Positions 44,636 through 54,116 of a stretch of 64,000 bases of DNA are shown here, one piece after another. The position numbers and the translations under genes are program-made. Every line of letters starts with the position of its first letter. Position 1 is the stretch's first letter. The notes below the pieces were generated by a model, which ran no database searches, had not been told where the DNA came from, and saw nothing but the letters and a program-made list of their open reading frames with translations. Source of the stretch: UBA5336 sp038522375 (GTDB taxonomy: Bacteria; Pseudomonadota; Alphaproteobacteria; Caulobacterales; Hyphomonadaceae). Location: assembly GCA_038522375.1 (NCBI GenBank), contig JBCBKE010000005.1, positions 6,269 to 70,268 on the forward strand, given 5' to 3'.

Positions 44636-46096
44636 TCAGATTGTTACGGTTCCTGAGACGCGCCGTCCATTGCGTTCGACCTCGATCTGCCAGGTCCGGA
44701 TTGGTTGGCCAAGTTGGATCGACAGCTCGTCGATCGTGTCCACATCGGTGCCGTTTACGGCAAGGATGATGTCACCGGGGCGCACAATCCGCCTGGCGTA
44801 GGCGTTGCGCAGGATGCGGGTCACAAGGATACCCGTTTCGAAAGGATCGCGGCCCAACTCCTCCGCAAGACGGGGAGAAAGTTCTGCGACCTCGGCACCC
44901 GAGAAGGGATGACGGCCCTCCAGCAATGTTCGCTCTGCTTCGGTGGCCCCGGGAGGGGGCGCAAGGACGACCGGTATATCGGTTTCGCGGCCGCCACGGA
45001 GCACGGATAGAACGCTGGTCTCGCCCGGCGAAAGGGTGGCGGCAAGGAATTTCAATCCGCGTTCGTCGAACACTTCGCGCCCGTCAATCGCGCGGATCAG
45101 GTCACCGCGGCGCAGTCCCGCCTGGTCGGCCGGGCCTTCATCATAGACTTCTGTGACGATCACGCCCACAGGGCGGTCGAGCCCTTGCGCCCTTGCAATG
45201 TCGAAGCTGACGGACTGGCCCTTCAGGCCGAGCCATGGCCTGACGATCATACCCTCGTTGATTGCCGAGTCGACGACGCGCCGCACCATCTCCGCCGGGA
45301 TGGCGAAACCGATCCCGTTCGAGCCGCCCGACCGGGAGAAGATTGCCGTGTTCACCCCCACCAGGCGCCCTCGGGTGTCGACGAGGGCGCCGCCGGAGTT
45401 ACCGGGGTTCACTGCCGCATCGGTCTGCAGGAAAAACGCATAGTCGCTGATCCCCACATCCGTCCGTGCAGTTGCGGAGATGATCCCGCTGGTAACGGTC
45501 TGGCCGACGCCGAACGGGTTACCGATGGCCAGCACAAGATCGCCGACGGCCAGGTCTCGGGTGTCGGCATAGGGCAGTGTCGGCAGCTCGTCCCCCGGTT
45601 CCATATCGATCCTGAGCACGGCCAGATCGGTGCGCTCATCGGCAAGCACCAACTCAGCGGCGTACTCCCGGCGGTCATTCAGGACAACCAGCAATTCGTC
45701 AGCGCCCTCAATCACGTGGTTATTGGTCACCACGACCCCCTCCGCCCCGACGATCACGCCAGACCCCAACGAGTTTTGTACCCGTTCGCGGGGACCTGTT
45801 CCGAAGAACTGGCGAAAGAAAGGATCATTGCTGAAAGGTGACGCATTCCGCACGATCTTGCGGGTATAGACGTTCACCACCGCCGGCGCGGCGTCCCGGA
45901 CGAGTGGTGCAAAGCTCAGCGTGATTTCATTCTGGTCCCGCGGCACATAACGGCGGATGAAGTCACGGTCGTCCACGCTGGGTGTTGTGTAGATCTGGTC
46001 CTGGCCTGTTGCGGGTTGATGCCAGAGGTTACCCCCCTGCCAGACACCGAGAAGCGACACAAAAACGACGGCAAGAAAAACAGAAATCCGGATCAT
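44636..46096 (-). CDS. DegP/DegQ-like periplasmic serine protease
   Basis: A 486-residue trypsin-like quality-control protease with an N-terminal membrane or signal segment (ISVFLAVVFVSLLGVWQ). The catalytic triad is clear: VVVTNNHVIEGADE (His), LADERTDLAVLRID (Asp) and DAAVNPGNSGGALVD (Ser). Two PDZ domains follow, the first around LGLKGQSVSFDIARAQGL and DEGPADQAGLRRGDLI, the second near VTRILRNAYARRIVRPGDIILAVNG. The order matches DegQ/Do family. Presumed to refold or degrade envelope proteins. Confidence 0.94.
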   Translation of the reverse strand: MIRISVFLAVVFVSLLGVWQGGNLWHQPATGQDQIYTTPSVDDRDFIRRYVPRDQNEITLSFAPLVRDAAPAVVNVYTRKIVRNASPFSNDPFFRQFFGTGPRERVQNSLGSGVIVGAEGVVVTNNHVIEGADELLVVLNDRREYAAELVLADERTDLAVLRIDMEPGDELPTLPYADTRDLAVGDLVLAIGNPFGVGQTVTSGIISATARTDVGISDYAFFLQTDAAVNPGNSGGALVDTRGRLVGVNTAIFSRSGGSNGIGFAIPAEMVRRVVDSAINEGMIVRPWLGLKGQSVSFDIARAQGLDRPVGVIVTEVYDEGPADQAGLRRGDLIRAIDGREVFDERGLKFLAATLSPGETSVLSVLRGGRETDIPVVLAPPPGATEAERTLLEGRHPFSGAEVAELSPRLAEELGRDPFETGILVTRILRNAYARRIVRPGDIILAVNGTDVDTIDELSIQLGQPIRTWQIEVERNGRRVSGTVTI

Positions 46097-46148
46097 GCAA
46101 CATCCTATGGGCGCGTGACATAGGCAGTAGTGTGGCGAGGTCTGAGAT

Positions 46149-47642
46149 TCAATTTTTCACAGGTGAACTTTCGGTTACAAAATCGGGATCGCGGCGCTCT
46201 GCCAGCGTTCTGAGGTTCGCCTCGTGCTGGGCCCTGTCGATCTTGTAGAGGCTCAGGCAACCCAGCATAATCATCCAGAGCGTAAATAGCGTGGGCGCAT
46301 AGAACAGGCCCAACCGGAAGAGCGCCTCTTCAGGCACCTCACTCGGCGGCACGCCCACCGGAAACGCGATCAGCGCCAGGATCACGGACCCGAGCAGGAT
46401 CCCGAGCCCCTCCACCCCCTTGCGGGTGAAACTGATGGCCGCGAAGAACACCCCCTCGTTGCGCCGCTGGGTTTTCAGCTCGGCATCTTCCACCAGGTCG
46501 GCGATCATCGATTGCATCAGGATCTGGACGGTGATGATCAATCCAAGGTCTACAACTATGACGCCGAAGATGATCGGGAAAAGGAGCGGATCGCCATTAA
46601 CCGGCATCAATCCGAACAGCCGCAGGACAACCGGCGCCGGCGCCAGCGTGAACGCGGCCAGGCCCACATAGATCGCCGCCCGTTTCTTGCCGATCGACTT
46701 CGAAAGCGCCGGCGCCGTGAAGTTCGCTAGGATCGCGGAGATGAACACCGACGCGACCAGCATGCTGGTCTGTACGCTCGTGAAGCCCCAGAAATAGCCG
46801 TACATGTAAAAGGTCAGGGCACCCGAAACGCCGCTGGCCGTGTTCGCGAACAGCGTGGCCAGGAACAGCGCCGCAAAGGAGCGCGTGCTCAGGGTTTCAT
46901 AGACTTCGCGGAACAGGCGCGTGAAGGAAAACCCTTCAGGCACGGCATGGCTCTGTTTCAGGTAGGGGATCGCCCGATGAGTGCCCGCCGCCGAGATCAG
47001 GATTGCGATAAGCAACGTCGCCGACGCCATCATCCCATATTGGTGGAACCCTTCAACATCGGTGAACCCGCTCCCGCCACCCCGCTCTGCGTTGAGCAGG
47101 AAGCCAAGCGTCACCACCGCCATGGTGACCCCGCCAAACCAGATGAACATGTTTCGGAGCGAGAGGTAGGACGTGCGCGCGTCATAGTCCTCGGTCAGTT
47201 CAGCCACCAGTGCCGAAGATGGTACTTCGTAGAAGGTGATGAGCTGGCGGACCGCGATCGCCACCACCATCAGATACCAGAAGAGCTGCTCATTGCTGAA
47301 CCCCTCCGGCGGGTTCCACAACAGCCAGTATGCCGCCGCCACCGGCAGCGCGGCGGCGTACATGAACGGGTGGCGCCGGCCAAGTCGAGAGCGCGTATTG
47401 TCCGACAGAAACCCGACCAGGGGATCTGAAAAGGCGTCGAACAGGAAGGTGACCAGGATCGCCAGGCCGACCTGGGCCGCGTCGACGCCCAGGGCCTGAC
47501 TGTAGAAGATCAGCAGGAAATAGGAGAAGCCGTTGCCCTTCACGCCATAGGGGATGCCCCCAATCGCGTAAGAGAGCTTGGTCCAAGGGGATCCGATGAT
47601 CCGCTGTCGCTCTGCCTCATGGGCAGCGGCGGCATCCTGCAT
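46149..47642 (-). CDS. GPH family (glycoside-pentoside-hexuronide) cation symporter
   Basis: A 497-residue MFS-type carrier with 12 predicted helices. It has WTKLSYAIGGIPYGVKGNGFSYFL at the start and LFDAFSDPLVGFLSDNTRSRLGRRHPFMYA, the GPH signature (DPxxGxxxDxTxxRxGRxRP). Known members move sugars with Na+ or H+, but related MelB-like proteins in alphaproteobacteria carry other substrates. ATG 47642 is preceded by AGGAGGAGG. It lies on the same strand after an acyl-CoA dehydrogenase gene, separated by 66 bases. Confidence 0.93.
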   Translation of the reverse strand: MQDAAAAHEAERQRIIGSPWTKLSYAIGGIPYGVKGNGFSYFLLIFYSQALGVDAAQVGLAILVTFLFDAFSDPLVGFLSDNTRSRLGRRHPFMYAAALPVAAAYWLLWNPPEGFSNEQLFWYLMVVAIAVRQLITFYEVPSSALVAELTEDYDARTSYLSLRNMFIWFGGVTMAVVTLGFLLNAERGGGSGFTDVEGFHQYGMMASATLLIAILISAAGTHRAIPYLKQSHAVPEGFSFTRLFREVYETLSTRSFAALFLATLFANTASGVSGALTFYMYGYFWGFTSVQTSMLVASVFISAILANFTAPALSKSIGKKRAAIYVGLAAFTLAPAPVVLRLFGLMPVNGDPLLFPIIFGVIVVDLGLIITVQILMQSMIADLVEDAELKTQRRNEGVFFAAISFTRKGVEGLGILLGSVILALIAFPVGVPPSEVPEEALFRLGLFYAPTLFTLWMIMLGCLSLYKIDRAQHEANLRTLAERRDPDFVTESSPVKN

Positions 47643-47708
47643 GTTTCCTCCTCCTGCAGGTGCGCGCCCCTTATCGTGGGCAGCTTCACCCGTGTTTGCG
47701 CCGGGCGC

Positions 47709-48932
47709 CTACAGTCCCAGAACCATTTTCGCCATGATGTTGCGCTGGATCTCGTTGGACCCGGCATAAATCGACGTCTTGCGATAGTTGAAGTAGCTCG
47801 GCGCCACTGGGACCGCGTATTCCGGCATGGGCAGTGGATCATTGGCCCCGTCCCGAAGGTGAGACCAGCTGTCGGCAACAAAGGGCTGGGCGTATGTTCC
47901 ACAGGCCTCAAGTGCCAATTCGGAAATCGCCTGTTGGGCTTCCGAACCTGCGCACTTCAGCATCGAGCTTTCCGGGCCAACGGCCTCGCCGGCACTCAGT
48001 GCCGAGAAGATCCTGCGCTCGGTTGCGTCGAGGCTGTCGATCTTGATTTCAAGGTTTGCGAGCTTCCGGGCAAAGTCGGCTTCCTTGGTGAGGGCGGCGC
48101 CGCCTGACTGTTCAACGGTCGCTATCTTCCTGGCCTTGGAAAGCATGTTGCGCAGACCCGGTGCATAGGCATTGCCGCGCTCGAACTGGAGAAGATATTT
48201 CGCGTAGGTCCAGCCCTTGTTTTCCTCTCCGATAAGGCTTTCCGCAATCGGAACGCGGACATTTTCGAAGAACACCTGGTTGATTTCCTGCTGGCCATCG
48301 ACGGGTCCATCCAGGGTCGGCAAGGCCGAGACTGAAATGCCGGGCAGGTCCATCGGGAAGACGACGAAACTGATCCCCTCCTGGGGTTTGCCCTCCTTGG
48401 ACGTGCGCACCAGGCAGAAGATCCAGTCAGCCCACTGGGCATGCGTGGTCCAGATCTTGGAGCCATTCAACACGTAGTCGTCGCCGTCGCGCACCGCACT
48501 CATCTGCAGGGATGCGAGGTCGGAGCCTGAACCCGGCTCGGAATAACCCTGGCACCACCAGACCTCTGACCGCTTGATCTTCGGCAAGTGCTCCGCCTTC
48601 TGCGCGTCATTCCCGAACGCCATGATGACCGGAGCGACCATAGAAATACCCATGGGGCTGGTGTTCGGTGTGCCGGCAGCGGCCAGTTCCATCTGGAGGA
48701 TATATCGCTCCGACGGCGAAAGCCCTGGTCCGCCATGTTCTTCCGGCCAGTTGGGGACGAAGAAGCCGCGGTCATCGAGGATCCGCTGCCATGCGATCAT
48801 CCCTTCCTTGTCGAGGTAACCATTCTTGGTCATCGCCTGCTTCGCGCGAAGCTCGGGCGTATAGGCCGTGGCGATCCAGTTGCGGACGTCTTGTTGAAAG
48901 CGGAGATCGGCGTCTGTGAAAGCGAGATCCAT
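47709..48932 (-). CDS. Acyl-CoA dehydrogenase
   Basis: A 407-residue flavoprotein that introduces a double bond into acyl-CoA substrates. Signatures: PNWPEEHGGPGLSPSERYIL, WWCQGYSEPGSGSDLASLQM (FAD/substrate motif), LNGSKIWTTHAQWADWIFCLVR, and the C-terminal TSIYAGSNEIQRNIMAKMVLGL. The medium/long-chain-like type often works on branched or sterol side-chain CoAs in alphaproteobacteria, but the substrate cannot be read from the sequence. It lies upstream of the GPH symporter on the same strand. Confidence 0.95.
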   Translation of the reverse strand: MDLAFTDADLRFQQDVRNWIATAYTPELRAKQAMTKNGYLDKEGMIAWQRILDDRGFFVPNWPEEHGGPGLSPSERYILQMELAAAGTPNTSPMGISMVAPVIMAFGNDAQKAEHLPKIKRSEVWWCQGYSEPGSGSDLASLQMSAVRDGDDYVLNGSKIWTTHAQWADWIFCLVRTSKEGKPQEGISFVVFPMDLPGISVSALPTLDGPVDGQQEINQVFFENVRVPIAESLIGEENKGWTYAKYLLQFERGNAYAPGLRNMLSKARKIATVEQSGGAALTKEADFARKLANLEIKIDSLDATERRIFSALSAGEAVGPESSMLKCAGSEAQQAISELALEACGTYAQPFVADSWSHLRDGANDPLPMPEYAVPVAPSYFNYRKTSIYAGSNEIQRNIMAKMVLGL

Positions 48933-48941
48933 GGTCGTCCC

Positions 48942-49232
48942 CTATTCGACGATATCGTAGTATTCTATGGATGGAGCGCCCGCGAGGCAGGCGCCAAGGC
49001 CTGGGCCTGCGGCCTTGAAGTACTCCGTCTTCCCGTGGGCCGTAAGCGCATCCTGGGACGCGTACTGCTCCATGAAGATATACTCGTTGTCGGAGTCCTT
49101 CAGCTTGTAGAGCTGGTAGGTCAGACAGCCAGGTTCATTGGCCTTGACCTTGGCCATGAGATCCTTGGCCACCGTTTCGAATTCGGCCTGCTTGCCGTCT
49201 TGTATAGTCAGTTTTGCAACAACGCCGATCAT
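48942..49232 (-). CDS. Putative quinol monooxygenase (ABM domain)
   Basis: A 96-residue dimeric alpha/beta-barrel protein of the antibiotic-biosynthesis-monooxygenase fold. It reads MIGVVAKLTIQDGKQAEFE, then NEPGCLTYQLYKLKD and EYIFMEQYASQDALTAH, a standard YgiN-like pattern. ATG 49232 has GGAGG six bases upstream. It ends nine bases before the acyl-CoA dehydrogenase start, so the two are probably co-transcribed. Function may be quinol oxidation or binding. Confidence 0.9.
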   Translation of the reverse strand: MIGVVAKLTIQDGKQAEFETVAKDLMAKVKANEPGCLTYQLYKLKDSDNEYIFMEQYASQDALTAHGKTEYFKAAGPGLGACLAGAPSIEYYDIVE

Positions 49233-49335
49233 GGTAATCCTCCTGAGTCTGCGTTCCGGTGTCGGGCGCAACTTTATTCTTTGCACAACACTCTATGACG
49301 GATTGCGCGCGCCGCAAGCTATTCCGTAGGGTTGG

Positions 49336-49722
49336 CTATCCCCGAAAAGCGGTTACTTCGATCTCGATCTGCATTTCGGGACGGATAAGCCCCGCCACCA
49401 CCATGGTCGCGGCTGGACGAACGGCGCCGAGGTGGCGTTGCAGGACGGGCTTCAGGGTCTTGAGGAAGTCGGTCTCGGTAATCGTGTACTGGACCCGGAC
49501 GATGTCAGCGATGGCAAACCCGGCATCGGCGAGGACTGCTCCAACCGTCACGAAGCACTGTTCGGCCTGATCGGCCGCCGTGTCCGGCATTGTCATCGTT
49601 GCGTAGTCATATCCTGTCACGCCTGAGACAAAGCACCAGTCGCCGGCAACAACCGCCCGTGAGTAGGCGAAATCCGCTTCCAGGTCGGAGCCGGTTGTCA
49701 GCTGAACGCGCTTACTGCGCAT
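49336..49722 (-). CDS. Rid (YjgF/YER057c/UK114) family protein
   Basis: A 128-residue trimeric-type Rid protein with AVVAGDWCFVSGVTGYD, ADQAEQCFVTVGAVLADAGF and TEMDFLKTLKPVL-like segments. The RidA catalytic PAR(S/T) is PAATM here, so the active Arg is replaced by Ala and imine-deaminase activity is doubtful; it may belong to a Rid subfamily with another role. Its start overlaps the divL stop by 11 bases. Confidence 0.88.
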   Translation of the reverse strand: MRSKRVQLTTGSDLEADFAYSRAVVAGDWCFVSGVTGYDYATMTMPDTAADQAEQCFVTVGAVLADAGFAIADIVRVQYTITETDFLKTLKPVLQRHLGAVRPAATMVVAGLIRPEMQIEIEVTAFRG

Positions 49723-52168
49723 GGGGTTGGGTCAGCAACAGGGCATCCTCGTGCCCTGCTGTTGCACCGGTCGTCGCAACTGGCAGCCAGCAGGTGACGA
49801 CTGTTCCGCCACCTTCGTTTTCCTTGATGCCCACATTGCCGCCATGCAGGTCGATAAAGCGGTGAACAAGGGCCAGCCCCAGTCCTGCGCCCCGCTGGTC
49901 ACCGGATGTGAAGCTGTCAAAGCTGGTGGCACGCCGTTCCGCCCCCATGCCCTTGCCGGTATCGGCAACCGAGATCGTGACCATCTCCCCGGAGCGTTGG
50001 GCCGACACGGTGACAGTCCCGCCAGGTTCGGTAAATCGGATGGCATTCGACATGAGGTTGAAAAGTACCTGCTTCAGTCGCCCGCCATCGGCCTGGATCG
50101 CCCCGACACCCTCATCGATATCAAGGTGGATGGCGACTTCAGTATCTTCGGCCTTGGAGACCACCATATCGATACAGGCCTGCACCAAGGGCGCAATTTC
50201 GGTCTCTGCCACATCCAGATCCATGCGGCCTGCTTCAATCATGGCCAGGTCCAGGATGTTCTCGATGAGCTTGGACAAATGGTCAGAGGCCTGAAGGATC
50301 GAGTTCACATAGTCCTTCTGCCGCCCGGTGAGTTCCCCATGGCGCTGGCTGTCGAGAAACTCGGCATAGCCCAGGATTGTCGTGAGCGGAGAGCGAAGCT
50401 GGTAACTGACATTCTGCACGAATTCGGTCTTCAGCTTGTCCGCATCGCGGAAGGCCTCGGCCCGTTCTCTCAGCGCGGTCTCCACACGCCGGGTGGCCGT
50501 CACGTCTGCAAAGGCGATCAGGGTGTTTCCGTCGGGTAGCGGGTGGGTGAGGTAGGTCAGGATCGACCCGTCGGAACGGCGCATCTCGCCGGTCGTTGTC
50601 TGCCGTGCCTTGGCGCTGGGGTCGGTGATATGTCCGCGGATCTCGTCCCAGACAAGCCGGTCATGGAACAGCGGCACGCAGGCCTCCACGACGTCGGCAT
50701 AGTCGGGACTGTCCTTGAGCAAGGTCGCGTCAAGGCCCCACAAACGCTCAAACGCGGCATTCGACAGACGCATACGGGCGTCGGCTCCAAACACCGCCAC
50801 CGCCTCATGCAGGCTGTTCAGGGTGGCAGACTGGGTCGAGATCAGCGCATTGAACCGGGTCTTCAGGTCCAACTCGTTGGTGATGTCCTTGAACAGCAGC
50901 AGCAGCCCACCCATCGGGTGGCGCTGTCGCGTGACAGACAGCGTTCGCCCGTCCGGCAGGGACCATGTGTCTTCCTCGACCCCGTCGATATCCAGGTAAT
51001 GGGCTAGCTCGTTTGCCCGCCATTCCGCATAGTTCGCTTGCGCCGGGAGTTTCCGGCGTTCCCGAAGCCTGTCCAGCACCTGGCCATGGGTTGGCCCATC
51101 GATCAGGAACCCCTCTTCCAGGTCCCACGTCTTGGCGAAAGCACGGTTATGGAAGATCAGACGCCGGTCCGCGCCAAAGATCGCCACGCCGTCGGCCACA
51201 TGGTTCAGGGTTTCGTCATGCGCTTTGACATGCCGGTTCAACTCTTCCCTTGCATCTTCCTGCGCCGTGACGTCGAAGGCCATCGCCCCGGCTCCACCGG
51301 ACAGGGGGAAGCTGAGAATGCGCATCGCCCGGCGCTCGCCGTTGAAAGCCAGATGGCGCACGTCATCGATTTCGAAGTTTTCCGCGATGGTGCGCCGGGT
51401 CTGCTCAGCCGTTTGACTGTCAAGCATCACCTGTCGCTCGATCGCCTTGGGCAGGGTCTCGACCTCGACGGCTTCAAGGTAGGCTGGATTGGCCCAGAGG
51501 AGCTTGCCAACGCCGGACATGCGCCAGGCCGGGAAGGGCGCACGGTCGAGCATGTCCACGAAGGAATGGGGGTCCGATGCGATCATGCGCCGGGTTTCCT
51601 CGATCCGTGACAGCATCGACGACGTTTCAAGGTGCCGGATCGTACTATCGGTCATCCAGACGATGACGCGTGAACCTGCCGTCCGCCCATCGGCTTCCAG
51701 AAAGGCGCGCTGGTGGCCGGATATGGTCAGCGAGAATTGGGTTCCGGTTTCCACCAGATCCCTCAGCGCGACACGGAGAGAGGTATCCTTGCCCGCCGCA
51801 TCCCGCGCTTCAAGGTCCGCCAGGCCCTCGAGTATGGCAAGGGCAGGATCGTCAGCCACCCCATCATCGGAGTACTTCAGGAGTGTGCCCAGTGCGACCT
51901 TCGAGCCGAAGACCTTGGGTTCGCCCAACGCCCCGTTCGATGCAGACAGCTCATCGCCCTGCCAAACCAGCACGACGCCTGGATGGGCGGCCAACACCGC
52001 TCGCTGTTCAGCCAGATCGCTTTCCAGCGCCTTGGCGCGGGTGCGATAGGTCTTGGCCGCTCCCCGCGCGCCATCGGAGACCCGAAGCGCCCACAGTAGC
52101 GAGGCAAGCGCCATGGCCGATGCACCCGCAGAGATAATCATGGGGACCTGATCTCCACCGACGGCCAT
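49712..52168 (-). CDS. divL: DivL-type PAS-domain pseudo-histidine kinase (Tyr in place of His)
   Basis: An 818-residue protein with an N-terminal membrane helix (MIISAGASAMALASLLWALRV), three to five PAS-like domains (for example HVADGVAIFGADRRLIFHNRAF and SLHEAVAVFGADARMRLSNAAF), a dimerisation box FVQNVSYQLRSPLTTILGYAEFL and an intact ATPase domain (LFNLMSNAIRFTE, VADTGKGMG, QRGAGLGLAL). The phospho-acceptor position is Tyr589 where ordinary kinases have His, the hallmark of Caulobacter DivL, which binds DivK and controls CckA-ChpT-CtrA signalling. Here the neighbours are a Rid gene and a divergent EamA gene. Confidence 0.92.
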   Translation of the reverse strand: MAVGGDQVPMIISAGASAMALASLLWALRVSDGARGAAKTYRTRAKALESDLAEQRAVLAAHPGVVLVWQGDELSASNGALGEPKVFGSKVALGTLLKYSDDGVADDPALAILEGLADLEARDAAGKDTSLRVALRDLVETGTQFSLTISGHQRAFLEADGRTAGSRVIVWMTDSTIRHLETSSMLSRIEETRRMIASDPHSFVDMLDRAPFPAWRMSGVGKLLWANPAYLEAVEVETLPKAIERQVMLDSQTAEQTRRTIAENFEIDDVRHLAFNGERRAMRILSFPLSGGAGAMAFDVTAQEDAREELNRHVKAHDETLNHVADGVAIFGADRRLIFHNRAFAKTWDLEEGFLIDGPTHGQVLDRLRERRKLPAQANYAEWRANELAHYLDIDGVEEDTWSLPDGRTLSVTRQRHPMGGLLLLFKDITNELDLKTRFNALISTQSATLNSLHEAVAVFGADARMRLSNAAFERLWGLDATLLKDSPDYADVVEACVPLFHDRLVWDEIRGHITDPSAKARQTTTGEMRRSDGSILTYLTHPLPDGNTLIAFADVTATRRVETALRERAEAFRDADKLKTEFVQNVSYQLRSPLTTILGYAEFLDSQRHGELTGRQKDYVNSILQASDHLSKLIENILDLAMIEAGRMDLDVAETEIAPLVQACIDMVVSKAEDTEVAIHLDIDEGVGAIQADGGRLKQVLFNLMSNAIRFTEPGGTVTVSAQRSGEMVTISVADTGKGMGAERRATSFDSFTSGDQRGAGLGLALVHRFIDLHGGNVGIKENEGGGTVVTCWLPVATTGATAGHEDALLLTQPHAQ

Positions 52169-52327
52169 GGACTTCCCTCTTCTCTCTCGGGACGTTGCAA
52201 ACAGGATTGGGCCGTGCTCCGCCCTAAGCTTTGGTTAAACGGGGTTTGCCAACGCACCCACTAGCCCCTCTTATGAAATGCTTCGCCACCGCTTGCACCC
52301 CCCTTCGGAACCCAACAAAGACTGGCC

Positions 52328-53239
52328 ATGACCGGAACCCGTACGCCTTCTGACTGGGCACTGTTTGTGCTGCTATCGACGATGTGGGCATCCGCCTTCG
52401 CGTTCACCAAGGTTGCTGTCGCAGGCCTGCCCGCGGGTGTGATCGTGACCGGACGATTGGCGATAGCAACCGCTTTGATGGCATCGATCATGGTCGCCCA
52501 GGGGCACCGCTTGCCGTCCCTGGCCAATCGACCAGCCTGGCTGACCATGTTGGGCATTGGCACCATCGGCACCATGGCACCGTTTTACCTGATCACGGTC
52601 GGACAGCGGACCATCGATAGTGCGCTCGCCGCGCTGTTGATTTCGGCGGCTCCCCTGTTTGTCGCGGCGATGGCCCATCTTCGCCTCGCCGATGAGCGGA
52701 TGACGCGTCAGAAAGCCGCCGGGATCCTTGTTGGGTTCATTGGCGTTGCGGTCCTGCTCGGCCCCGATGCCCTCGGAGGGATCGGTGAGGCCGGCGTCGT
52801 CGCACAACTCCTCTGTCTCGGCGGCGCTTTCTGCTATGCCGTGAACACGATCATCGCACGGGAAGCCCCCGCCTTGCCGGCCACCGTCCTGCCGACCGGA
52901 TTTCTCGGCATTGCCACCCTTGCCAGCCTTCCAGCAGCCTTTGCCGAGGACTGGTCTATGCTCGACCCCGATCTGAACCATGTATTGGCCGTTGTCGCCC
53001 TGGGCGTGGTTCCCTCGGCGGCAGCGGGCGTGGTGATGATCCACCTTGTGCGAACCACCAGCGCGACATTTCTATCGCTCACCGGCTATCTGATACCGGT
53101 CCTGTCGGCCGCAATCGGCTACCTGGCCTTTGGAGAGACCCAGCATCCATCGGCGGGCTTCGCGCTCGCCCTCATTCTGAGTGGGGTCTGGTTGGCGCAG
53201 CGCAGCCCTAAAGCCGGAACGTCCCCTCGATCACCGTGA
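52328..53239 (+). CDS. EamA/DMT superfamily transporter
   Basis: A 303-residue carrier with ten predicted helices in two EamA repeats (first WALFVLLSTMWASAFAFTKVAVAGLP, second GVVAQLLCLGGAFCYAVNTIIAR). Members export amino acids, purines or metabolites. The last 32 bases overlap the convergent PhzF gene in antisense. Confidence 0.92.
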   Translation: MTGTRTPSDWALFVLLSTMWASAFAFTKVAVAGLPAGVIVTGRLAIATALMASIMVAQGHRLPSLANRPAWLTMLGIGTIGTMAPFYLITVGQRTIDSALAALLISAAPLFVAAMAHLRLADERMTRQKAAGILVGFIGVAVLLGPDALGGIGEAGVVAQLLCLGGAFCYAVNTIIAREAPALPATVLPTGFLGIATLASLPAAFAEDWSMLDPDLNHVLAVVALGVVPSAAAGVVMIHLVRTTSATFLSLTGYLIPVLSAAIGYLAFGETQHPSAGFALALILSGVWLAQRSPKAGTSPRSP

Positions 53240-54023
53240 CCGAGTGGCCTCGCAGGATCACGCGAGACCCAGCCGCCTCGGCCCCAATCCATGCGCCGCG
53301 GCCAGGAAAGGCCTGAAAACAGTCTAGCGATCGCTTGTCCAGCCGCGGTGCCATCAACGGCGCCACCATGCAATGCCAGCTTCCCGTCGCCGGGTCCTCG
53401 GGGATCTTGACGCCGGGCGCAAAGAAACGGCTCGTCACATCCGCTCCGTCAGGACCGCCTGGCGCCAGGCAGCCGACGCAGCCAGGTTCAAGGCGTGCAC
53501 CGCCCAAAGATTCAATGGCTGCCACGTCGGGGTCCAGCCCGATGACCGTATCGGCGTGTTCGAACAGGAGTGCGAGGTAACCGCCCTCGAACGCGGCCAT
53601 TGGGCGAGCGCCAACCGCGCCGACCATGGCGTCACTCACGGGTATTTCGCTCACCTTCGTTGCTGGAAAATCCATGGCAAGGCGACCGTCGGGCTCCCGG
53701 CAGACTGTCAGCGTACCTGATTGCATCGTTTCAAATCGGATGCGGTCACCACCGTATCCAGCATGGGCATAGAGATAATGCGCCGCCGCCAGGGTTGCAT
53801 GCCCGCATAGTGGAACTTCGGTGCCCGGCGTGAACCAGCGCAGACGCCAAACGCCATCGCCAGCGGCAACCATAAATGCCGTCTCGGCGACATTGTTCTC
53901 TGCCGCAATCTTCTGGAGCAGGTCGTCAGGGTAGAACGCGTCAAGCGTCATGACACAGGCCTGGTTCCCGTCGAAGGGTTGGTTGGCAAAGGCATCGATC
54001 TGGGCAAATGGGATGAGGGTCAT
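53208..54023 (-). CDS. PhzF family isomerase-like protein
   Basis: A 271-residue protein of the PhzF/DapF fold. The catalytic-Glu region is AAENNVAETAFMVA, followed by RWFTPGTEVPLCGHATLAAAHYL and the C-terminal FAPGVKIPEDPATGSWHCMVAPL, all family signatures. Most stand-alone PhzF-like proteins are not phenazine enzymes; substrate unknown. ATG 54023 gives the standard MTLIPFAQIDAFANQPFDGN start. The frame runs to 54056 without support. Confidence 0.93.
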   Translation of the reverse strand: MTLIPFAQIDAFANQPFDGNQACVMTLDAFYPDDLLQKIAAENNVAETAFMVAAGDGVWRLRWFTPGTEVPLCGHATLAAAHYLYAHAGYGGDRIRFETMQSGTLTVCREPDGRLAMDFPATKVSEIPVSDAMVGAVGARPMAAFEGGYLALLFEHADTVIGLDPDVAAIESLGGARLEPGCVGCLAPGGPDGADVTSRFFAPGVKIPEDPATGSWHCMVAPLMAPRLDKRSLDCFQAFPGRGAWIGAEAAGSRVILRGHSVTVIEGTFRL

Positions 54024-54116
54024 GGCGCATGCTCCGGCTTTGGTCTCACATCCCACGGATAAGCCCGGGCGAAAAACGATGGTTTCTCTCGGACCTGTGA
54101 GCAGCGCTATAAGGTG

